From Candidatus Vondammii sp. HM_W22 (GTDB taxonomy: Bacteria > Pseudomonadota > Gammaproteobacteria > Chromatiales > Chromatiaceae): a stretch of DNA of 64,000 bases. Position 1 is the stretch's first letter. Every line of letters starts with the position of its first letter. Below the pieces are notes generated by a model that was not told where the DNA came from, made no database searches, and saw only the letters and a program-made list of their open reading frames with translations. Where the stretch lies: positions 496,001 to 560,000 of the forward strand of contig NZ_CP099567.1 in assembly GCF_022530855.2 (NCBI RefSeq), read 5' to 3'. A program made the position numbers and the translations under genes. This document shows positions 52,013 through 63,363 of the stretch, piece by piece.

Positions 52013-52381
52013 TCAATCTTCTTTTTTAATCGAATCCGATTCAATTGATTTTGTTGATCCCATAATAAGCCATCCAATATAGGTCATAAGTATCAATACC
52101 GTTGCTATAGATAGTATTGCAAAGATAATAGTATCAAGATAACCATATTGTTCTGGAAGAAATGACACCGCTAAAGTAGCCGGTATACCAATAATACCTC
52201 CTATATAAAAGGCGGCAATATTAATGACCTCCTCATTCTCAAGCTCTTTAATACTTACTGTGGATACAATGTAAACACAGTAAATCAAACCCATAAATAA
52301 GCCAATAAAGGTTTTATTTTTCAATAAATTTAAGAAACATAGCCCACATGCACTTAATCCATTTAATCTAGTTAAAATCAT
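52013..52381 (-). CDS. Small membrane protein, candidate Rhs immunity protein
   Basis: This 122-residue protein has three hydrophobic segments (about 24-43, 54-75, 84-108) and a charged C-terminus. It starts 2 bp after the rhs stop, so translation is coupled. No family is recognised; the role is inferred from position next to the Rhs tip. The frame is intact. Confidence 0.6.
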   Translation of the reverse strand: MILTRLNGLSACGLCFLNLLKNKTFIGLFMGLIYCVYIVSTVSIKELENEEVINIAAFYIGGIIGIPATLAVSFLPEQYGYLDTIIFAILSIATVLILMTYIGWLIMGSTKSIESDSIKKED

Positions 52382-52383
52382 AA

Positions 52384-54858
52384 TTAGCGAACTCCTCGCA
52401 TTAAGTCTCTAAACCAGGTTAGCGGGTGGGGCTCACGCCCAGAACCGGATGGTAAAACACATTCTTTCAAGCAATCTCTTACAAAAGAAGTGCACTGGCG
52501 AGTAAGTATATTGTAACGACCGGGTCTGGCAGTACGCTGTAGCCGACAACGCATCATACAATCATCTTCTTCTGGGGTAGCCTCGATAGTTTCGCATTGA
52601 CTCTCTCCCTCATCAGGCTTGACATCACCTGGGCCAACCATGCCTCCGTCTCTAGGATAAAAGCCTTGGGTGCCTGATTCACCTGGAAAGCCAAATCCTA
52701 TATGGCTAAATCCGTGGGCACCGTTAGGGTATACACAAACATTTACATCAAGCCCCAATGGATCAATATACTTAACAGGGTTTCCTTCAACATACCCATA
52801 AGTATTTAGTCCACCATTCAGCCCTATAGGGTCACTGGTGATGTAACTCCCTGTACTCGGATCATAAGTTCTGAAGTAGTTGTAATACAGCCCCGTCTCC
52901 CCATCAAAATACTGCCCCGGAAACCTCAGATTATTCCCCACCTCCTCAACGAGGATATCCACCTCCCCAAACGCCTGATATCGGGCACTCCAGACCACGC
53001 CGCCGGAGCGGGTAACCATCTTCTGCGGCGTGCCCAGATGGTCGTTCTGGTAATAGTATACCCGATCGTCGGCGGTACGCTGGAACAGGGGTTCGGTCAT
53101 CCAGCTGGCTTCGGGGTTGTAGTGGTACTCTTTGATCAGCTCGCCGCTGTCGGTGTATTCCGCTGCCAGGCCCTGGTCGGTGTAGAGGTACCAGGTGGTT
53201 TCGCCGTTGACGGTTTTTTTGATCCGCTGGCCGTAGGGGTTGTAGGCGTATTCTCCTTTGCTGTTGCCGTTTTCTTTGACTTCTATAAGCCTTTCTTCGT
53301 GGTTGTAGCGATATTCGGTGGTGTTTCCGTTGTCTGTTTTGCTCGCGGTGTGTCCGTTGGCGTTGTAGCTGAGGGTGACGCCGGCATCGCTGGCGATGTG
53401 CTGGTTGCGGTTGTTGTATTGGTGGGTGACGCGGTTGTTGTTTTGGGTATGCACGGTGCGGTTGCCCACTTTGTCGTAGGCGAAGGTTTCTGTGTCGTTT
53501 GTTTTTTCTTTCGGCGGTTTTGATCCGTTTGTGCTGATGGTGTATCGCCAGGTCTGGTAGCGGGCACCGGTCAGGCGGTAGAGGTTGTCGTAATGGTAGT
53601 CGTTTTCGCTCTATTCGGTGGTGATCCGGGTGAGGTTGCTTTCGTTGTCGTAGTGGTATCGGGCGTTGCCCAGTTGGTTTTTCGCCGGGTCTTTGAAGAT
53701 CATGCCGGTGGGTCTTTGCAGGTCGTCGATGGTGATGTTCTGTTGACTGCCCCCGGGGTATTTGATGGTTTGGGGGGCGAGCCAGCGGTGGTTGATGTAG
53801 CTGAGGGTCCCTTTGCCGGGGATGATCACGGCGATGAGCCGGTTGTTTTTGTTGTAGATGTAACGGTAGGTTTTGCCTTCGGGGCTGGTGTAGCTGTTTT
53901 TCAGGCCGTTGGGCCGGTAGCTGTAGCGGGTGGTTTTTTCGAAGTGGCCGGTGTTGATGCTGACGCTGGTCAGTTGGTTGAGGTTGTTGTAGCGGCGGGT
54001 CTCGCTCAGTCTCTGGATGTCGGCGGTGGCGTTGTCGCTGTCGCTGTCGCTCCCCGGGGTTTGGCTGTAGCCGCTGTATTGGTCGTGGTTGTTGTAGTGG
54101 TAGTCGATCACTTTCACCGGGTGGGCGGTGGCTTTGTGGCTATACAGTGTTGTCCGGATCAGCCGGTTGGCGGCATCGTAGTGGTGTTCTGTTTTTTCTT
54201 CTCCGGGGTTGATGATTCGGCTCCGGTTGCCGTTGGCATCGTAGTGGTAGCGGCGTTGTGTGGTGCCGGTTCCGGTCTGTTTGATTTCTGTTTGCAGGCG
54301 GTTGTTTTTGTCGTAATGGTAGCGGGTCTGCCGCCCTTGTGGATCCTCGACTTGCAGCAGGTTGTCGCGGTTGTCGTAACGGTAGGTGGTTTTGCCCTGG
54401 TTGGCGTCTATGCTGCTGATCAGGCGCATGTTGTTGCGGCTGAGCCAGTAGAGGTCGTTGTAGACCGGGTCCAGTCCGACAATGCCGCTGGTGTCTCTGC
54501 CTTCGTCGCTGTTTGTTTTCCGGGCGGCTCTCTCTTTTTCGGTACGGGTGTTGTATTCTGCGAGGGTTTCCCCGGTGCTGATCCGCAAGCCGTCCCAGCG
54601 CCGGTTCCACTCCCAGCGTTTGCCGTTCCAGCGCCGGTTGATCCGGACATGGCCTCCGAGCACTTTGACCCGCAGGTCTTCGTGGTCTTCGAAGTTGTGG
54701 CCGGTGCTGTAGTAGGGCTTGGCGTTGTCGCTGGTGATGCCGCCCACCGCCAGTGCCGGCGGACTCGCAGGCAGGGTGAGGAGTGCGCCGGCGGCCAGCA
54801 GTCCGGTCAGTGTTCTGGGTAAAAGCATAGGGAGGGTTCCTGTTGCAGATCCTTTCAC
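52384..54858 (-). pseudogene. Rhs/YD-repeat protein with C-terminal effector tip, amber-interrupted
   Basis: One frame of 824 residues broken only by TAG at 53611-53613 (codon 416). It has a signal peptide (LTGLLAAGALLTLPASPPAL), YD repeats (TTYRYDNRDNLLQVEDPQGR; RRYHYDANGNR), then after the TAG more repeats (YDKVGNRTVHTQNNNR). The Rhs core follows (FGEVDILVEEVGNNLRFPGQ; GLYYNYFRTYDPSTGSYITS; NPVKYIDPLGL near residue 700). The ~120-residue tip after DPLGL carries HGFSHIGFGFPG and RQCTSFVRDCLKEC, a His-then-Cys arrangement like permuted papain/NlpC-type enzymes. It has no toxin-delivery neighbour such as VgrG here. An immunity candidate follows. Confidence 0.85.
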
Positions 54859-55014
54859 AGGGGGTGTTGTTTTGAGCTTTTCTGATCTCTAATTGATTAT
54901 CGAGGTCTAAACTCAACTAACAGTGCGAAATCCATTTTAGGGTAAAGACTCGTATAGGACGCCGAGGTTATCAAGAACAATATCCCTATTATTTTCGCCC
55001 AATTCCAGAATGAG

Positions 55015-55515
55015 CCTCCCCAAGTTTAACGGACACTTTTAATCAGCGACAAGGTCGCTTAAAGGAGTGTTTATCAATGACTGGAAAGTGCAAACCATAT
55101 AAGACCTGAAAGAGTTCAAACAGGAGGCGGTCAGGCTGATGGAAGAATCAGACAAACCTGCCTCAGAGATAGCGTTGGGACTTGGAATCCGAAGAAACCA
55201 ACTTTACAAGTGGAAGGAGCAGTTGGATAGCAAAGGTGAACAGGCATTTACCGGTAATCGGGGTAGGCCAAAAAAAGAGAGCCAAAGTGAGCTTATCACG
55301 CTACAACGGGAAAACGAGCGGCTAAAAAAGGAGGAGTTTGAAATACTAAAAAAAGCCGCGGTGTATTTCGCGAGGGAGCTCAAGTGAAGTACGCTTTTAT
55401 CCGAGCTCACAGTATGGAGTATAACGTTGCCCAACTTTGTTAGGCGCTGGAGGTATTATCCAGCGGGTACTATGCACGGCGAGACAGACCGGCCAGTCAA
55501 TACCTTTGGAAAGTA
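55015..55515 (+). mobile_element. IS3-family relic (orfA and start of orfB)
   Basis: OrfA is readable from about 55078 with a stop near 55110, then open at 55139-55387 (EIALGLGIRRNQLYKWKEQL; ENERLKKEEFEILKKAA). It is a different IS3 group from the copies at 8291 and 57486. OrfB begins (YAFIRAHSMEYNVAQLC) and is cut by the IS256 end at about 55516. 54859-55014 between it and rhs is the rhs upstream region with no gene. Confidence 0.75.
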
Positions 55516-56815
55516 ATGCCGAGCCTGTAAAGTTTTCTGTGTAACTGCCAGGGTTAAATATATACCGCCAAGCGTTCTTCGAACTCAATCATAAATCCAT
55601 TCAGTGCTGGTTTCCAATGACGGATCGGCATTGTCCACTTTTTCGATGCGGCCTGGATTGCTAGGTGGATGACCTTCTTCGCCGAATCATCGGTTGGAAA
55701 CAACCTCCGCTTTTTGATCACTTTGCGAATGACGCTGTTCAGTGACTCAGTGGCGTTGGTCGTGTAGATCACCTTTCGTATGTCCTCCGGGTAGTTGAAC
55801 AGCGTGTTGAGATTCTACCAATGGGCACTCCAGGAGCGGCTCATCCGGGGGTGTTTGTTGTCCCATCGGTCAGAGAATTTATCCTGCGCCGGTAAAGCTT
55901 CTTCCTCGGTGATGGACTGGTAACTCTTTTTCAAATCAGCCGCCACAGGCTTGTAGTCTTTCCAGGGCAGCTACTTCATCGAGTTCCGTAGCATATGCAC
56001 AATTATAGAGCTGGATATTCGGGAAAGCCGGGTTGATGGCATCAGGAAAGCCTTTTAAGCTATCGACACAGGCAATCAAAATATCCTTCACACCGCGGTT
56101 TTGAAGCTCTGTCAGCAGGTTCAGCCAGAATTTGGCACCCTCATTCTCCGACAGCCACATCCCCAATAATTCCTTGTGGCCTTCCAGGTTAACGCCCAGA
56201 GCGAGATAAATCGCTTTATTGATCACTTTCTTGTCTTGCCGGATTTTAACGACAATGCTATCCAGATAAACAATAGACTAAATTGCATCCAGGGGGCGAG
56301 ATTGCCATTCAACAACCTGTTCGATAACTGCATCAGTGACTTTGGATATGAGTGTGGCAGAGACATCGGCCCCATACATCTCCTTGAATATCGTGACGAT
56401 TTCGCGGGTTGTCATACCTTGGGCATACAAGAAGAGGATCTTGTCATCCATTGAGGTAAATCGACGCTGGTGCTTCTTAACTAGCTGAGGTTCAAAGCTG
56501 CCCGCTCTATCTCGGGGGGTATCCAGTTCAAACTGGCCATCTTCCGTTTGCAAGGTCTTGCTGGTCGTGCCGTTGCGGCTATTACTCGTTTCGGATTGTT
56601 GATGCTTGGCAAAGCCAAGATGATCAGTCAGTTCAGCATTGAGTGCTGCCTCGACCGTGATCCTGGTCAGCATTTGCCGAAACTCGTTGAGATCTTCTTC
56701 AGTTTTGATGTTTTTAGCGGCCGCCTGGGCTATCGCCTGGAGCTCTTTCTTGTCGATCAGCTGCCTATTCTCTCCCTTGTTTGGGCTTAATGACAGGCGG
56801 TTACACAGAATTCAG
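55516..56815 (-). mobile_element. IS256-family element, full length, transposase pseudogene
   Basis: Ends of CTGTGTAAC type lie near 55516-55545 and 56800-56815. The transposase runs 56767 to 55554: EDLNEFRQMLTRITVEAALN, MDDKILFLYAQGMTTREIV, a TAG at 56278 (the copy at 7217 has CAG there), INKAIYLALGVNLEGHKELL, frameshifts near 55990, then NATESLNSVIRKVIKKRRLF and FEERLAVYI. It is dead. Confidence 0.85.
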
Positions 56816-56821
56816 GTCTGT

Positions 56822-57017
56822 CTCGAGTTTGGATTCGAGTTGAGCACGTGTTTGCCCAGCGGGCCAATCGACCGGTGCGTAGCATCGGGCAAGTCAGGGC
56901 CGACGTGAAGATTGGTATGGATATTGCTAAAAATAATTTTTTGAGCGTGAAGATACCGGACTCTTCTGATTTGCTAGAGACTATTGGCCTTTGTCGGGTT
57001 TTTAGAGGTTCCCTTAA
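56822..57017 (+). mobile_element. IS5-family relic (copy 5), terminal end
   Basis: The last 60 codons of the transposase (VEHVFAQRANRPVRSIGQVR) and the terminal end, which finishes at about 57017. Keeps the 11 bp lost in copies 1-3. Confidence 0.8.
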
Positions 57018-57404
57018 CACCAAGGTACACTTGGCCGTGGATGCGCATGGTATGCCGACCAGATTCTTACAGAGGTACTGGAGCTGGTTGCACGCAGGCT
57101 AGCACACCGATTAATGAGCTTAGGCGATATCTTTTGGTTGGTAATGGGGCTTACGATACACAAGAGATATTAGAGGAGGCAATATCACAGGATATAAGTG
57201 TTGTTATTTCACCAAAGAAGAATAGAAAAGAGCAGCGAGAATATGACAAGCATCTGTACTGAATTAGTATATTTGGTTGAGAATGTGTTTCTACATCTCC
57301 AACGCTGGCGTGGTATTGCGACATGCTATGCAAAAAACACCCGTTCATTTATTATCGCTGTCCAGATTAGGTGTATGATGCTTTGGGCTAGAATCTTATG
57401 ACGA
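57018..57404 (+). mobile_element. IS5-family (IS427-like) transposase C-terminal relic
   Basis: Pieces in three frames give the end of an IS427-type transposase: TKVHLAVDAHGMPTRF, LVGNGAYDTQEILEEAISQD, KKNRKEQREYDKHLY, then LVENVFLHLQRWRGIATCYA. Frameshifts near 57070 and 57250 inactivate it. It ends 7 bp before the IS3 element. Confidence 0.75.
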
Positions 57405-57485
57405 TACTATGTGACCTTTCCCCCAGAAATAGAGCCATGACAAGGATGAGATTTCCAATTAGTCTGTGTATTAGGAGATCTCAAG

Positions 57486-57752
57486 ATGAAGAAGAAGCGT
57501 TACAGAGAAGAGCAAATTATTGGTGCCATCAAGCAGCATGAGTCAGGGGTAAAAGTTGATGACATTTGTCGTCAGTTCGGCATTTCAACCGGGTGCTTTT
57601 ATAACTGGCGAAGCAAATATGCCGGGATGGATGTCTCAGAAGCCAAACGGCTCAAAGAGCTTGAAAGCGAAAACAACAAGCTTAAGAAGTTACTTGCCGA
57701 GAAAATGCTTGAAGCTGAGGCGATGAAGGATGTGCTCTCAAAAAAGTGGTAA
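57486..57752 (+). CDS. IS3-family transposase OrfA
   Basis: This 88-residue protein has a helix-turn-helix (EEQIIGAIKQHESGVKVDDI) and leucine zipper (ELESENNKLKKLLAEK), almost identical to the copy at 8291. AGGAGATCTCAAG precedes the ATG. An A6G run at 57740-57746 near its end is the usual slip site for making OrfAB by -1 frameshifting. Confidence 0.92.
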   Translation: MKKKRYREEQIIGAIKQHESGVKVDDICRQFGISTGCFYNWRSKYAGMDVSEAKRLKELESENNKLKKLLAEKMLEAEAMKDVLSKKW

Positions 57753-58565
57753 AGCCTGCTGATAGAAAACAAATCGTGAACTACCTTAAGTCGCGGTTCA
57801 AATTAAGTGAGCGTAGAGCTTGCCAATTAGTAGGCTTAAGTAGAACCGCTTTTCGGTACGTTACTCAATGGGGAAAAGATGAGCCTCTACGCAAACGGTT
57901 ACTTGAGCTGGCAAAAAAGCATCCGAGTTATGGTTATTTGTTTTTACATGGCCTCCTGAGAGGAGAGGGGGCTTGTGAAAAACAAGAAGCGGACCTACCG
58001 AGTCTATAACGAAGAAGGTCTTCAAGTGAGGACTAAAAAACGCAAGAAGATAATACGACCAAGAATGCCAACGATTATGCCCATTGGTAAAAATATACGC
58101 TGGTCAATGGATTTTGTCAGTGATCAGTTGGCTAATGGTCGCCGCTTTCGAGTATTTAATGTGATTGATGATTACTCAAGAGAAGTTATTGGCCAGCTCT
58201 CTGACTTCTCGATCAATGGTCACTAGGTCGCTCGTTTTTTAACTCAGGTGATTGAGCTAAGGAGCGCTCCGGATCAAATAATCTGCGACAACGGTACTGA
58301 GTTTACTAGCAAGGCGATGTTCTACTGGCAAAAAGAAAGTGGCGTTAAGCTAGGTTTTATTCAGCCAGGTAAGCCTACTCAGAATGCGTTTGTAGAAAGC
58401 TTAAACGGTAAATTCAGAAATGAATGCTTAAATCAGCATTGGTTCAGGTCCATTGATGACGCTAGACATGAAATTGATCAATGGCGAGAGCACTACAATC
58501 ACGTGCGGCTTCATAGCGCATTAAATTATTTGTCACCTGTGGCCTTTGTGAATAGGGCCGCTTAG
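57746..58565 (+). pseudogene. IS3-family transposase OrfB, frameshifted and amber-interrupted
   Basis: The integrase-type half of the transposase: RKQIVNYLKSRFKLSERRAC, then a frameshift near 57970, WSMDFVSDQLANGRRFRVFN and VIDDYSREVIGQLSDFS (first Asp). A TAG follows at 58224-58226, then IICDNGTEFTSKAM (second Asp), IQPGKPTQNAFVESLNGKF (Glu) and HYNHVRLHSALNYLSP. Two lesions mean this copy cannot transpose by itself, despite its clean target duplication. Confidence 0.9.
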
Positions 58566-58631
58566 AATGAATTATCTCATCCAAGTCTTGGTATTAAGAT
58601 GGGGGGAAGGTCATATGCTAGAGAAAAATGA

Positions 58632-59558
<927 letters not shown>

Positions 59559-59687
59559 TGCGCTTTATCATTTCTATTTTATTCGGTTCCCATGCTTTGC
59601 CTGGTAACCGGATGGCGTTCAGCAAAAATACATCTTAAATCTCTGCATCCCTTTCGTGAAAGACTCAACCGAACGCTCAGACTGAAT

Positions 59688-61079
59688 ATGGCTCCATCCC
59701 TGTTGCAGGATCTCCCCTATATTGCTGATAGCCATCGCCTCTTCGATGCGATTGCCGGGCGTCTCTGGGCGGTATTTCTCGACAGTGGCAAACCCGGCAG
59801 TAGCCAGGGCCGCTACGATATTCTTGCATGCGATCCGATGATGACTCTGGTGACCAGAGGGGCAGAAACGGAGATAGTGGACAGAGGCGGACGTTGCTGG
59901 TTTAAAGATGATCCTTTTGAACTACTGCGGAAGGTGCTGAGTCCGTTTTATGCTGAAAATTGCAGACTCCCTTTTTGTGGTGGTGCTATCGGCTACTTTG
60001 CCTACGATCTCGGTCAACGGCTGGAACGTCTTCCTTCCCTGGAAGAGATAGGCGACTCGCTGCCTGAAATGGCGGTGGGTATCTATGACTGGGCTCTGGT
60101 GGTGGACCATCAACAACAGCGCAGCTGGTTGGCAGGGCAGGGGCGTGATCCGGCCACTCAGGAGAAGTGGAGTCAACTCGAAGCGCTTTTCAGCGAGCCC
60201 CAGGAGAATGAATTTTTTACACGGTTCAGTGTGATGAGTGATATTCATTCCAACATGTCGGCAGAATGCTATGCTGATGCGTTCAATCGTATTCAGCACT
60301 ATATCCGGGAAGGTGATTGCTACCAGGTTAACCTTGCCCAGCGGTTTTCAGTTGAGACAGAAGGGGAGCCTTGGCTCGCTTATAAAAAACTGCAGCAACT
60401 CAATCCGGCCCCCTTTGCGGCCTACCTGAATACGCCGGATGTGCAGATTCTTAGCTCGTCGCCGGAACGCTTCCTGGAATTACGCAGTGGTGAAGTGGAG
60501 AGCAAGCCGATCAAGGGAACTTTTCCAAGAGGAACCACCCCGGAATCGGATTGCGCACAAATAACCGCATTGGCCGGAAGCAGCAAAGATCGAGCGGAAA
60601 ACCTGATGATCGTGGATCTGTTGCGTAATGATCTGAGCAAATCCTGTACCCCTGACAGCGTCAGGGTACCTCGGTTGTTTGAGGTTGAGACCTTTTCCAC
60701 GGTGCATCATCTGGTCAGCACTATTCAGGGTCGGCTGGCTCAAGGTGAAGATGCTATCAGCCTGCTGCGCAACTGCTTTCCCGGTGGCTCGATAACCGGC
60801 GCACCAAAACTGCGGGCGATGGAGATTATTGAAGAGCTGGAACCTCACCGGCGGAGTGTCTATTGTGGTTCCATAGGTTATATTGGCTTCAATGGCGATA
60901 TGGATAGCAATATCGCGATTCGAACGCTGTTGCATATCGATGGCACCATGCGCTTCTGGGCCGGTGGTGGTGTGGTGGCCGACTCACAACTGGAAACGGA
61001 ATATCAGGAGACTTTCCACAAAGTGGAGGCGCTGATCAAGCTGTTGCGCGTCAGAACAACGCCATCTGATCATCGGTAA
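59688..61079 (+). CDS. pabB: Aminodeoxychorismate synthase component I (PabB)
   Basis: This 463-residue enzyme makes 4-amino-4-deoxychorismate from chorismate for folate synthesis. The N-terminal domain has the GGAIGYFAYDL motif. The C-terminal chorismate-binding domain has YIREGDCYQVNLAQRF, LSSSPERFLEL, the active-site lysine in SKPIKGTFPRG, ENLMIVDLLRNDLSK and FPGGSITGAPKLRAMEIIEE. PIKGT rather than the anthranilate-synthase PIAGT favours PabB over TrpE. ATG 59688 is chosen over the longer frame from 59592, whose extra residues look unrelated. It overlaps the end of polB on the other strand. Confidence 0.93.
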   Translation: MAPSLLQDLPYIADSHRLFDAIAGRLWAVFLDSGKPGSSQGRYDILACDPMMTLVTRGAETEIVDRGGRCWFKDDPFELLRKVLSPFYAENCRLPFCGGAIGYFAYDLGQRLERLPSLEEIGDSLPEMAVGIYDWALVVDHQQQRSWLAGQGRDPATQEKWSQLEALFSEPQENEFFTRFSVMSDIHSNMSAECYADAFNRIQHYIREGDCYQVNLAQRFSVETEGEPWLAYKKLQQLNPAPFAAYLNTPDVQILSSSPERFLELRSGEVESKPIKGTFPRGTTPESDCAQITALAGSSKDRAENLMIVDLLRNDLSKSCTPDSVRVPRLFEVETFSTVHHLVSTIQGRLAQGEDAISLLRNCFPGGSITGAPKLRAMEIIEELEPHRRSVYCGSIGYIGFNGDMDSNIAIRTLLHIDGTMRFWAGGGVVADSQLETEYQETFHKVEALIKLLRVRTTPSDHR

Positions 61080-63356
61080 TACGTTTAAAACTGTCTTCCA
61101 GAAAGTAGAGAATGCCATCTGCCGCTGGGGCCAACTGACGATCCAGATAGTGTGCTGATAATCGATGGCGCTGAATCTCTCAGAAACCGGTTCTGGACCA
61201 TTAACGGTAATTATGTAACTCACCCAACGCCCGCTTTTTTTCTGCTTGCGGGCAGCCTGTACATGGGGTGGGATATTGCGCTGGTAGTCGTTCAAGGGAC
61301 GGCGTAACCGTTTGCGATAGACCAGTTGCCCATCCAGCTCTCCGGCGTTGAGCTGCTGCACCGTATCTGAAATGTAATTGTTATAGGGTTCATTAAAGAA
61401 AACCCGTCGATAGAGTTCCCGCTGGAATACCTGGGCCAGCGGAGTCCAGTCACTGCGTACACTCTCCAGACCTTTGAAAATCAGCTCATACTCTCCTTTC
61501 CCGTTACGAATGTACCCCGCGTAGCGTTTTTTACGGCCGGTTTCAGAGCCGCGAATAGTCGGCATCAGAAAACGAATGAAGTGAGTCTCGAATTCGATCT
61601 CCAGATAGGAGGGCAGGTTGAAAGTCTCCTTTATGAATTGATTCCACCAGCGATTGAGATCTTGGGCAAGCCGGGTTCCGATAGTTCCCGCCTGCTGTTC
61701 GTTGTGGTTCTCTCCGAGCAGTACAAATACCGAATCTGTATCACCATAGATTACCCGATAGCCCTTGGCTTCCAGCCAGTTCCTGCTGCGGGTGATGATC
61801 TCATGGCCACGACGGGTGATGCTACTGGCCAGCTGGGGATCGTAGAAACGGCAGCCGCTGGAACCGAGGACACCGTAAAACGAGTTCATGATAATTTTGG
61901 TGGCCTGGGAGAGTGACTTGTTGTTGGCTTGTTTGGCCTGGTCCCGTTGCGCCCAAAGTTGGCTGATGATCTCAGGCAGAATGCTCTTCTGCCGGGAAAA
62001 CTGGGCCTCGAGAAAGCCTGGTATCGGGTCATCTCCGGGAAATGCCATGCCTAGTGGATCGACACGGAAGGTACGGATAATACTCGGATAGAGGCTCTTG
62101 AAGTCGAGCACCAGCACATTCTCGTAAAGCCCCGGTTGAGACTCCATGACATAGCCACCGGGGCTGGAGATCGTGTGCTGAATGGCGCCAATATCATAGG
62201 CCCCGGCCCGATGCAGCTGAGGGAGATAGAGGTTATCAAAGGCCGCCACTGACCCACCCTGGCGCCCCAAGGGAAGTCCTGTCATCAGACTGCGTTGGGT
62301 AATGAAGTTGACCAGATCGGTCTTTTTAAAGATCGCCTCTACCAGGCGGCAATCCTCCAGGTTGTAGGCTGCCAGCGCCGGCCGGTCTTCCCGGAACAGT
62401 CGACGGATCTTTGCAATCTTGTCCTCTGTGCTGGCAATCAGTTTTGTGCGCCCAAGTAGTTCACTGGCCACATTGCCCAAGGCAAAACTGCTGAAAGACC
62501 AGAAGGCACTTTTCAAATTGTCGATGCCATCCAGGGCAACCCGTCCGGGGATACTGGCGCCCCGTAACTGTCCCTGCTGTTTCGGTTGCAGGATAGCGGC
62601 AATCTCGCTACCTCGTCCCAGCGTGAAGGGGATGCGGTGGTGGCGGCAGCGCCGTTCCAGATAGTCGAGATCGAAATTAATCAGGTTCCACTCAAGAATC
62701 AGATCGGGATCGAGCTGCTGGAATCGACCGAGAAAGCCCCGGAGCAGATCAGCCTCATTTCTGAACCAGTACAGGGGGAGCGTGCTCTGCCACTCCTCAG
62801 CCTCTCCCTGCATCAATATCTCTTCATGCCCGCGACCGCAGAGGGCGATAGATAGAATTTCACCATTCATGCCATCTGTCTCGATGTCGAGACTCAGATA
62901 ACTGAACTCCGGTCGGTAGTCACCGGGTTTGATACCGGGCGCTGTCAATTCCTGAAAACCCGATTTCACCCGGGACTCACCACTGATCGTCATAGGTGCG
63001 GTGATGAAACGCTCCATCAGGTAGCGGTCGGATGATTTGATATCCGACTCTAGCAGCAGAACTCCCTGGTTGGCTGCTCTTTCACGCGTCGATTGCAACT
63101 CTTTCTGCTGATTGAAATAGAGGCCGTCAATCGGTTCCCCTGCCAGATTTCTCAATGCCAGATGCTTGCGTTCGAACTGCAATCCTGCGGCTTCCAGATC
63201 ATCTTCTTCAGCGATAAAGCAGACAGCTTTCTGGTTTGGAATAACCAAACGCAATGGACTATCCGGAGTGCAGGCCCAGAAAGTCAGTTCGATGCCGTTT
63301 GGGCCATCTCTCCAGTGTCGGGTGAGTAAAAAAGCCGGGTGTGACTTCAACTGCAT
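61051..63356 (-). pseudogene. polB: DNA polymerase II (PolB), frameshifted near the C-terminus
   Basis: Family B polymerase used in damage tolerance and restart, expected length about 767 residues. Exonuclease motif LSLDIETDGMNGEI near 154, then polymerase motifs DFKSLYPSIIR near 420, KIIMNSFYGVLGSSG near 490 and YGDTDSVFVLL near 545 are intact. Near 61151-61155 a GTGTG run (CACAC on the coding strand) carries two extra bases. Without them the protein would continue YLDRQLAPAADGILYFLEDS and stop at 61051-61053. As it stands the last 30 or so residues are replaced by 60 unrelated ones, ending at 60984. Whether this abolishes activity is uncertain. Confidence 0.9.
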
Positions 63357-63363
63357 GGGAGGG

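Larger units (their letters stand above)
57412..58613 (+). mobile_element. IS3-family element, full length with target duplication
   Basis: 1202 bp between inverted ends TGACCTTTCCCCCA (57412) and TGGGGGGAAGGTCA (ending 58613). TATG flanks both sides (57408-57411 and 58614-58617), a 4-bp target duplication. This shows the insertion is relatively young and has not recombined since. It landed 18 bp before the hemF start codon. Confidence 0.9.

Noticed and set aside
27301-53613. Genetic-code reassignment of TAG (for example pyrrolysine)
   Set aside because: Intact genes here (uup, soeA, the deacetylase, the 12807 gene) end in TAG at their natural length, no pyl genes are present in the window, and sister copies show CAG at two amber sites. 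Decay or local suppression is more economical.
53038-54822. Long open frames on the plus strand opposite rhs (53038-53523 and 53593-54822)
   Set aside because: They are low-complexity Val/Gly/Phe-rich readings that mirror the codon bias of the YD repeats on the other strand.
59592-59687. Upstream extension of pabB
   Set aside because: The extra 32 residues lack similarity to the family and no ribosome site supports the earlier start; ATG 59688 gives the standard N-terminus.
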